In this document: positions 5,430 to 11,473 of the stretch, piece by piece
Layout: every line of letters begins with the position of its first letter
How positions within the stretch are numbered: position 1 is the stretch's first letter
Assembly: GCA_964473355.1 (NCBI GenBank)
Contig: CAYYOS010000085.1
Location: 1 to 11,473, forward strand
DNA: 11,473 nucleotides
From: CAYYOS01 sp964473355
GTDB lineage: Bacteria > Pseudomonadota > Gammaproteobacteria > Burkholderiales > REEB80
Reading direction: 5' to 3'
Translations under genes and position numbers: made by a program
The notes under the pieces: generated by a model
Seen by the model: the letters and a program-made list of their open reading frames with translations, nothing else
What the model was told of the DNA's origin: nothing
The model's database searches: none

Positions 5430-8400
5430 CTAGTGTAGCGTCGCCCCTTTATGCACGAAGCGAGCGATGTGTCCCAGCAACTCTTCCTCCTGGTAAGGCT
5501 TGCCTAAGTATGCATCGACGCCTAATTCTTTGGCGTAGTTCCGGTGCTTTTCGGCGGTACGTGAAGTAATCATGATAATGGGTATATGCGCGGTAGCACT
5601 GTTGGCACGAATGTTTTTGGTGAGCTCAAAGCCGTCCATCCGAGGCATTTCAATATCGACCAACATCACATCGGGCTGATGGTCGGCTAAAAGTTGTAGC
5701 GCGTCTACCCCATCTTTTGCCGTCAACACCTGATAGCCCTCTTTTGCCAAAAGTCTGCCGGTAATTTTACGCACCGTTAGGGAATCATCGACAACCATTA
5801 TTAAAGGCGCTGCCGTGGCCGGTTCGGCTTTGGCCGGCATAGCTTTACCTAACGCCACCGAGCTAACCTCGCGGTGCGCGAGTTGCACTGGGTTAATAAT
5901 CAACACCACTTTTCCGTTACCCAGCACCGTGGCGCCCGCCACACCAGCAACACGCGCCAACTGCGGACCAATGTTTTTTACTACAATCTCCTGGTTACCG
6001 ATAAGTTCGTCCACTTGCACAGCTGCTCGTTGCGCCCCGCTTTTTAATAGCATAATCATGGTATAGTTTTGCGCTACCGGCATGTGCTCGTCATCACCTA
6101 AGAGGCGGGGAAGATAATGGTAGGGATAACGATTATTTTGCCAGCTGATTTCTTTATTGTCGTGTATTTCCGAAAGCGCATGCGCTTTGAATTCCTGAAC
6201 CTGCTCAATCATCGCTGAAGGTAACGCATACAGCTCGTTGCCGGCTTTCACCATTACCGCTTGGGTGACTGCCAAGGTTAGGGGGAGATAGATCGTAAAT
6301 ACAGTGCCGGCCCCGGCAGTACTGCTAACCTCTATGCGTCCGCCAAGCGCGGCAATTTCGTTGCGTACTACATCCATTCCGATACCTCGGCCGGAGACCT
6401 GTGTGACCTCCGTTGCCGTAGAAAAACCCGCATTGAAAATAAGCTCGGTCAGCTGCATGTCAGTAGGTTCCGCATTTTCTGCAAGCAAACCACGTTCAAG
6501 GGCCTTGGCACGAATCCTTTGCAAATCGATGCCGGCGCCATCATCGGAAAACATCAACACGATCTCATTACCTTCTTGACGGGCAAGTAGGGTAATTAAG
6601 CCAGTAGAGGATTTACCGTTGGCTTCACGCGTAGCTGGATCTTCAAGTCCGTGCGCGATGGCATTGCGGAGTAAGTGCTCGAAAGGTGCCGTAATTTTTT
6701 CCAGCACGCTGCGATCCAATTCAACTTGTCCACCGCGAATCTCCAGCTGCGCGGACTTTCCTAGCTCTTTAGCGGTTTGGCGAACAATGCGATGCAAGCG
6801 TTCGGCAATGCTCGACAAATGCACCATGCGAATGCGCATGAGGGATTGTTGAAGTTCTTTGGTCATCCGCGCTTGAGCCAACAACGCCGCTTCGGTCTCA
6901 TCCAAATTGTTCAATAAATTCTGTTGCACGGTAGAAACGTCATTGACGCTTTCTGCCATAATCCGGGTTAATTCTTGAAAGCGTGTAAAACGATCAAACT
7001 CCAGGGGGTCGAAGGCGGCATGCAATTCGTGCGCGTGTGACAAGCTCGATTGCATTTGGCTCTCGGCTTGAATTTCCACCTCGCGCAATTGCTTGCGTAA
7101 ACGCATAACGTTTTCCGTCAATTCAAACAGTGATTGCTTGAAGCCCTGCATTTCGCCTTCAACTCGAGACCTCGCAATACTGACCTCTCCGGCTTCATTC
7201 ACTAAGCGGTCCACTGTCTGGGCGGCAACCCTTAACACCGCTTTTGCCGTGGGGTTTTCGGGCGACGCAGCTGGCTCGGCAGCTAAAGGTTTTTGGGTGG
7301 TGGCCACGGCACTAGGCGTAACCGATGCTTGCTCCTCTTCGTCGGGGAGCCCCTTTTTGAGACGCTCTAAGGCATCGCTTAAGCGATCATAGCGAAGCTC
7401 CAAATCATTAAAAAAATGAGCTGGTTTCGGACCGGGCGCTTCATCAGCCTCTAGAATTTGCTCTTCCAGGGTGTGCGTTAATTCACCTAAACGCATGGCC
7501 CCTGCCATACGCGCACTACCTTTTAGGGTATGCAGAGCGCGCTGTAGTGGCTCGGGTGGTGGTGCATCTGGGTTGGCGCGCCAGTCACGAAGCGAGCCGC
7601 CCATTAAAGGGAATAGCTCCTCAGCTTCCTCAAGGAAAATAGAAAGCAATTGCTCATCAATATCGTCGCGTAAAACGCGCCGCTCTTGCGCGGGCTCCAC
7701 TGCAGTCATCGGTGGAGCGATGTCTACAGGACTATCTTCGGCTTCCGGCTGCACCAGGGCGACGTCAGAGCTAAGGCTATCGGCAGGGGTCTCGTCCTTA
7801 AATGGTATGAACGAAAAGTCAGTAGTGTTCGCGTCTGGCTCACCATTTACGAGTGTGTCGCTGGGACCGACTTCATCTGCGAAATCTTCCCGCGAGGACT
7901 CGGCGGTGCCCCATAACGCTTCGTCTTGAAATGACGCGACAGGGGATTCCGGATCCGGCCAGGTTGATAATGACTGCTGCTCACTACCGACACTGGCAGC
8001 AAAATCAACAGAGGAATCTTCGTCTAAATTTAAGCTCAAGTGCGCCCAATCCGGGCGTGGGCTGACACCCTCGGTAGTGCGTTCTACCGAAGAAAATTGA
8101 GTTTTTAGTCGTTCCTCCGGCGGAAAATTTCGCTCTGCGGATTCGCCTGCCATTTCGTTCATCGGCGCATCATCCGTCTCCTTAGAGAAGCCCGTTGCGC
8201 TGGCATTTTTTAGCATCCCCTTTAAGGAGCGAATAAGCTGCTTCGCAGGGCGGGGAATTTTTTGATGGCGGATGGCGTGGACCATCTTATTTAAGGCCGC
8301 GATGCTATCTTGCATCACGGTCAATTCTTTATCAGTCACGTGCTTAGGCGTTTCCAAAAGTTGCCGCAGCCATTGTTCTAGGGCGTAGCTTAAATCTCCC

Positions 8401-11400
8401 GGTTCCTCAAAGCCGACCGTGCGCGATGTGCCGCAGAGCGTGTGCGCGGCGCGCATAAAATCGTGGTTAATAGAGGCTTGCGGATTATCCTTTAGGCGCG
8501 TCAACTCAGTTTGCAGCGTCAGCAAGTGTTCATCGGCTTCCGCCATAAACACGTTATAGAGGTCTTGATTTAAGATAACGCCGCCCGCGATGATTTCATC
8601 ATCAGCAAGGTTCGCGTCCGATGATAAATTTGCATCCGCCGCGGACGAACTAGGCTCATCTACGGATGGGGCGCGGAAGTTATGTTCATACACAGTTTCC
8701 GGCAACACTTCGTCCTGCCATCCTTTTTCCTCGGTAAGGTCTTGCAGCTCGCCGACATAGGAGTTAGGCGGAGTCGCGGGCTCGGCGGAAATCTCTAAAA
8801 ATAGGGTGTCGGGTACCGCTGCATCTTCCGCAGGCGAACTGTCGACTAAAGAAAAATCTAACTCTGCAGGCTCATCATCTTGCCATTCGTCTATTGGAAG
8901 CGAAGGATTTTCAGACTCTAGTGCGGATAACTGCGCTTGCTCTAGCTCCTCGGCTTCCAGTTCCGGCTTTTTTAGTTTGGTGCCCTCCGTTTTTAGGCTA
9001 TCCGCTTGGCTTAACAAATCCTCAGCGTTCACGGAAGCGCTGCCAGTTTCTTTTAACGATATCACCCAACCGGAAAATTCCTGCTGGGCCTGACTGATAA
9101 ACTCGGCTAAATCTGGTGTGATACTTTTTTCTTCTTCCAGCCATTTATTTAAGACTTGCTCAACACCCCACGCTACTTCGCCTAAAGTGGTCAATCCCAC
9201 CATACGGCCGCTTCCTTTGAGCGTATGAAAGCCACGCCGGATAGTAACTAAGGCTTCCTTGTTGTGAGGCTGCTGACGGCAAATAGCCAGATTTTCACTG
9301 ATAGCTGCGAGTACCTCTTGCGCTTCTTCGATATAAGTTTCCAGCAAGTCGGCATCCACGGCTTCCTGGCTGGCGTCCAGAAGCTTGGTGACCTCATCGG
9401 ACGGTGTCGCCGACGGCACGGCCGGAGCGGTAAGCGCCTGTATAGCGCCCATTAGCGCTTCGGATCGATTTTCCCCGCTCTGCTCCAAGAGTTGGATTGC
9501 CTCGGTGGCTTTTTCTTTTAGCGAAGTATCGGCCATCAAGTCCGCGTCTTGTTGCAAACTCGTTAGCGTTTGACGCATTTGCTCACGAGCATCGGTGTCC
9601 GTAGTTTGCTGCCACTCATTAAACTGACTGCTGAGCAAGCGCTTCTGATCGCCTAGCTCTGCCTCAACCGTCCCTGTCGGGCTAGCTTCATCGGGTGCTT
9701 CTTTATTTAACTCCGCGGTACGCGCGCGATATCCGGGAAAACGTTTTAGCATGGGCTCAATGATCGTGAAGGCTTCTTCCCGGCCGTTTTTTACGCCCTC
9801 GATATAAAACCCTAGGCTACTCAGCACTTCGGCTAGCAATTCCAATTCCGCTTGGCGGACCTCATAGTCGGCGCCACTAAACCGCTGCACCATTTCTTCT
9901 GCATGTTTTAATAAGTCCGCGGCGCGCTCTAACTCTAAAATCCGCAAAGCGCCTAGAATTTGTTTGATATAACCGCTTAAGCTGGGAAGCTCGGTACGCT
10001 TGCTGGGATCCCGGAAGAAGGCATCTAAGGTTTGTTCGATTTGCCGCAAATTACTTTGAATTTCTTGAGCCACTTGCGCCATTAAAAGTTTTTCTTGCGC
10101 TTTGCGGCTGATTTCATCCAAAAGCGGCACGTCATCGAATTCTATATTCTCGCCCTTAACGCTGGCTTCGACTCGTCGGCCCTGCACTTTGGCTTGGGTG
10201 ACAAATTCATCGGTGATGCGCGCATAATTTTCGAAAGTGTTTTCCACCAACAGTAACGCGGTGGCCATCTCCATTGCGACTAGTTCATTGAAGGACTGTG
10301 CATGGCTTTGCATGTAAGCACTGGCACCATGGATTTTTTCCAGCAAACCCGATAGCGCTTGATTTTCTAAAGGGCGAGCCTGGTCTTTTAGTTTACTTAA
10401 CTGCTCGTGGAAAACCTTTGAGCTATCTTTGTTGCCCGTTGTAAACTTCAGCCAAACTTCTTTTGCGAAGCTTACCGTTTCCTTCAGTTCGCGAAGTAGG
10501 GGCTGCAAGCGTTCGGCCTCGATCGCAGCCTCGCTGGTCTCCACCGTACTGGGCGGCAAATACTTTTGCAGATCAAAAGTATGTTTTACCTGACGGACAT
10601 GGTCGCTGACAGGCTCACTCTTCGCGATGAAATACAAGACGTCCCTTAATAGGCGTTCCGCTACCTTGGGGGAGCCTTCGGCCAGACGCCGGATTTGTTG
10701 ATCAATCCTCGCACACAGTTGCTTTACATAGAGGCTGGTAGTGACGCCTCGATTTGCCAAGCTTTCGGTAAGGGCAACCGCAGACCACCAAAAACTTCTA
10801 TGAACAGCAAGCGTTTGCGTGCGCTCAATGGCAGACAAAGCTTGGCGCATTAATTCCAAGCCTTGCTCAGGATTTTCTTGACGCAACCATTTCAAGAGAC
10901 CCTGCTGGAATTTAAAACGTTGCTGCTTAGCAAGCTTGGGTAAGTCGGCTTCGTTAAAAGCAACTGCCTGTGTGCGGGGTGGAACACGTGCCGTAAGATC
11001 AGGAAAAAATAATTCGCTTTCCACGATTTTTTCAACGCCCCGCGCTTCTAACAGTTTTTTGTAGTCCGGGAAAAGCCTTAGCGGTACATCAGCCTCGCCC
11101 GCAGCCAATCCGTTTAGATATTTACCGAGGCTGACAATCGATTCGTTTAATAACTCAATATGCGCCGCGTTCGCGTCAATTTGCTGTTTTTCTAACGCCC
11201 CAAGTAGCTTCTCCATGGCGTCGGCAAACCTTCCGGCCCCATCTAGCCCGACCATTTGCAAGGCGCCACTAGCCTGATGCAGGTACGTATAGCAATGCTT
11301 AAGTGGCGTGGTATCGGTGCTGCCTACCTTGAAAGAAGCCAGTTTTTCTTGCGCTTCTTTAAGCGCTAAATCAATTTCAGGCTTAACCCAGGTTAAGGGT

Positions 11401-11429
11401 CCGATGTCAAAATCTGTTGTTGCACTCAT
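5430..11429 (-). CDS. chpA: ChpA-type hybrid chemotaxis histidine kinase (multi-Hpt CheA-REC), type IV pilus pathway
   Basis: The product has 1999 residues. Domains in order: an N-terminal FimL/ChpA-like region (1 to about 400) with a degenerate Hpt-like site HQASG (His51); another Hpt-like site with lysine in place of histidine, KQILG (Lys489); Hpt with HTLKGS (His735); Hpt with HTLCGT (His996); Hpt with HTLKGS (His1300). Acidic, probably disordered linkers lie at about 820-950 and 1075-1250. A CheA dimerisation region (about 1395-1560) precedes the HATPase, with N-box HLLRNAIAHG (1585-1594), DDGAGID (1629-1635), SGRGIGMD (1679-1686) and GAGT (1706-1709). A CheW-like domain (about 1718-1850) and a receiver (about 1875-1995) with Asp1881, Asp1882, Asp1925, Thr1955 and Lys1977 complete the protein. 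The kinase and receiver look active. In Pseudomonas aeruginosa the homologue phosphorylates PilG and PilH to control pilus motors and cAMP-linked surface sensing. The start matches the family (S-x-x-x-DFDIGPLTWVKPEI). The best SD candidates are weak: AAAGG about 12 bases upstream or GGGTGA closer in. Upstream genes lie outside the window. Confidence 0.94.
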   Translation of the reverse strand: MSATTDFDIGPLTWVKPEIDLALKEAQEKLASFKVGSTDTTPLKHCYTYLHQASGALQMVGLDGAGRFADAMEKLLGALEKQQIDANAAHIELLNESIVSLGKYLNGLAAGEADVPLRLFPDYKKLLEARGVEKIVESELFFPDLTARVPPRTQAVAFNEADLPKLAKQQRFKFQQGLLKWLRQENPEQGLELMRQALSAIERTQTLAVHRSFWWSAVALTESLANRGVTTSLYVKQLCARIDQQIRRLAEGSPKVAERLLRDVLYFIAKSEPVSDHVRQVKHTFDLQKYLPPSTVETSEAAIEAERLQPLLRELKETVSFAKEVWLKFTTGNKDSSKVFHEQLSKLKDQARPLENQALSGLLEKIHGASAYMQSHAQSFNELVAMEMATALLLVENTFENYARITDEFVTQAKVQGRRVEASVKGENIEFDDVPLLDEISRKAQEKLLMAQVAQEIQSNLRQIEQTLDAFFRDPSKRTELPSLSGYIKQILGALRILELERAADLLKHAEEMVQRFSGADYEVRQAELELLAEVLSSLGFYIEGVKNGREEAFTIIEPMLKRFPGYRARTAELNKEAPDEASPTGTVEAELGDQKRLLSSQFNEWQQTTDTDAREQMRQTLTSLQQDADLMADTSLKEKATEAIQLLEQSGENRSEALMGAIQALTAPAVPSATPSDEVTKLLDASQEAVDADLLETYIEEAQEVLAAISENLAICRQQPHNKEALVTIRRGFHTLKGSGRMVGLTTLGEVAWGVEQVLNKWLEEEKSITPDLAEFISQAQQEFSGWVISLKETGSASVNAEDLLSQADSLKTEGTKLKKPELEAEELEQAQLSALESENPSLPIDEWQDDEPAELDFSLVDSSPAEDAAVPDTLFLEISAEPATPPNSYVGELQDLTEEKGWQDEVLPETVYEHNFRAPSVDEPSSSAADANLSSDANLADDEIIAGGVILNQDLYNVFMAEADEHLLTLQTELTRLKDNPQASINHDFMRAAHTLCGTSRTVGFEEPGDLSYALEQWLRQLLETPKHVTDKELTVMQDSIAALNKMVHAIRHQKIPRPAKQLIRSLKGMLKNASATGFSKETDDAPMNEMAGESAERNFPPEERLKTQFSSVERTTEGVSPRPDWAHLSLNLDEDSSVDFAASVGSEQQSLSTWPDPESPVASFQDEALWGTAESSREDFADEVGPSDTLVNGEPDANTTDFSFIPFKDETPADSLSSDVALVQPEAEDSPVDIAPPMTAVEPAQERRVLRDDIDEQLLSIFLEEAEELFPLMGGSLRDWRANPDAPPPEPLQRALHTLKGSARMAGAMRLGELTHTLEEQILEADEAPGPKPAHFFNDLELRYDRLSDALERLKKGLPDEEEQASVTPSAVATTQKPLAAEPAASPENPTAKAVLRVAAQTVDRLVNEAGEVSIARSRVEGEMQGFKQSLFELTENVMRLRKQLREVEIQAESQMQSSLSHAHELHAAFDPLEFDRFTRFQELTRIMAESVNDVSTVQQNLLNNLDETEAALLAQARMTKELQQSLMRIRMVHLSSIAERLHRIVRQTAKELGKSAQLEIRGGQVELDRSVLEKITAPFEHLLRNAIAHGLEDPATREANGKSSTGLITLLARQEGNEIVLMFSDDGAGIDLQRIRAKALERGLLAENAEPTDMQLTELIFNAGFSTATEVTQVSGRGIGMDVVRNEIAALGGRIEVSSTAGAGTVFTIYLPLTLAVTQAVMVKAGNELYALPSAMIEQVQEFKAHALSEIHDNKEISWQNNRYPYHYLPRLLGDDEHMPVAQNYTMIMLLKSGAQRAAVQVDELIGNQEIVVKNIGPQLARVAGVAGATVLGNGKVVLIINPVQLAHREVSSVALGKAMPAKAEPATAAPLIMVVDDSLTVRKITGRLLAKEGYQVLTAKDGVDALQLLADHQPDVMLVDIEMPRMDGFELTKNIRANSATAHIPIIMITSRTAEKHRNYAKELGVDAYLGKPYQEEELLGHIARFVHKGATLH

Positions 11430-11473
11430 AGAATCACCCAGCCTTTAGGAATAAATCCTTATAGAAGTTTAAA

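Noticed and set aside
7471..7929. A 152-codon open frame on the plus strand opposite the chpA-like gene
   Set aside because: It is Ser/Arg/Gly-rich with no recognisable domain, and it lies fully opposite the well-supported kinase. It is an antisense shadow, as are the other plus-strand frames between 5815 and 9573.
5430..11429. A fusion artefact or frameshifted pair of genes behind the 1999-residue frame
   Set aside because: The domain order (FimL-like region, Hpt series, CheA core, CheW, receiver) is the normal plan of ChpA-type kinases, and the frame is unbroken with a sensible start and stop.
1..11473. CRISPR array, tRNA or rRNA genes, prophage, toxin-antitoxin or defence genes
   Set aside because: No regularly spaced repeats, no clover-leaf or rRNA-like sequence, and no phage or defence motifs were seen. 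Every long frame is explained by housekeeping or pilus-chemotaxis families.

Overview
The window looks like chromosomal DNA of a gammaproteobacterium that probably makes type IV pili. The clues are the TPP-riboswitch-controlled thiC, a TolC-type outer membrane channel, and a very large ChpA-type hybrid CheA of the twitching-motility (Pil-Chp) pathway. No lower taxon can be fixed from the sequence alone. Nothing points to phage, plasmid or genomic-island DNA. The only mobile-looking item is a short inverted-repeat element at 3821-3950.

Layout. (1) 1-1703, minus strand: a two-gene operon with a Pcm-like methyltransferase gene (1703-1050) whose stop codon directly abuts the start of a tolC-family gene (1049-1). 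The tolC gene runs off the left edge. (2) 1704-1910: a divergent intergenic region that holds a TPP riboswitch and, just after it, a hairpin that would bury the thiC ribosome binding site. (3) 1911-3779, plus strand: thiC, complete with its C-terminal Fe-S cysteine motif. (4) 3780-3967: a gap mostly filled by a roughly 130-bp MITE-like element. (5) 3968-5407, plus strand: uppP then a dedA-family gene, 33 bp apart. (6) 5408-5429: a 22-bp convergent gap largely filled by a hairpin. (7) 5430-11429, minus strand: the 1999-residue chpA-like gene. The last 44 bases are its upstream region and perhaps the last codons of a preceding gene.

How the genes work together. uppP and dedA make a plausible lipid-carrier recycling pair: UppP dephosphorylates undecaprenyl pyrophosphate on the outer face of the inner membrane, and some DedA proteins have been shown to return undecaprenyl phosphate to the inner face. 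thiC makes the pyrimidine half of thiamine, and its leader should shut it down when TPP is plentiful. The chpA product should be the kinase core of a surface-sensing chemotaxis-like pathway. It carries a series of five Hpt or Hpt-like modules, two with clearly altered phospho-sites, followed by an intact kinase core, a CheW-like domain and a receiver.

No wholly new system was found. The points most worth a second look are the uppP-dedA pairing, the predicted riboswitch expression platform, the MITE-like element against the uppP start, the altered substrate loop of the Pcm-like enzyme, and the altered Hpt series of ChpA.
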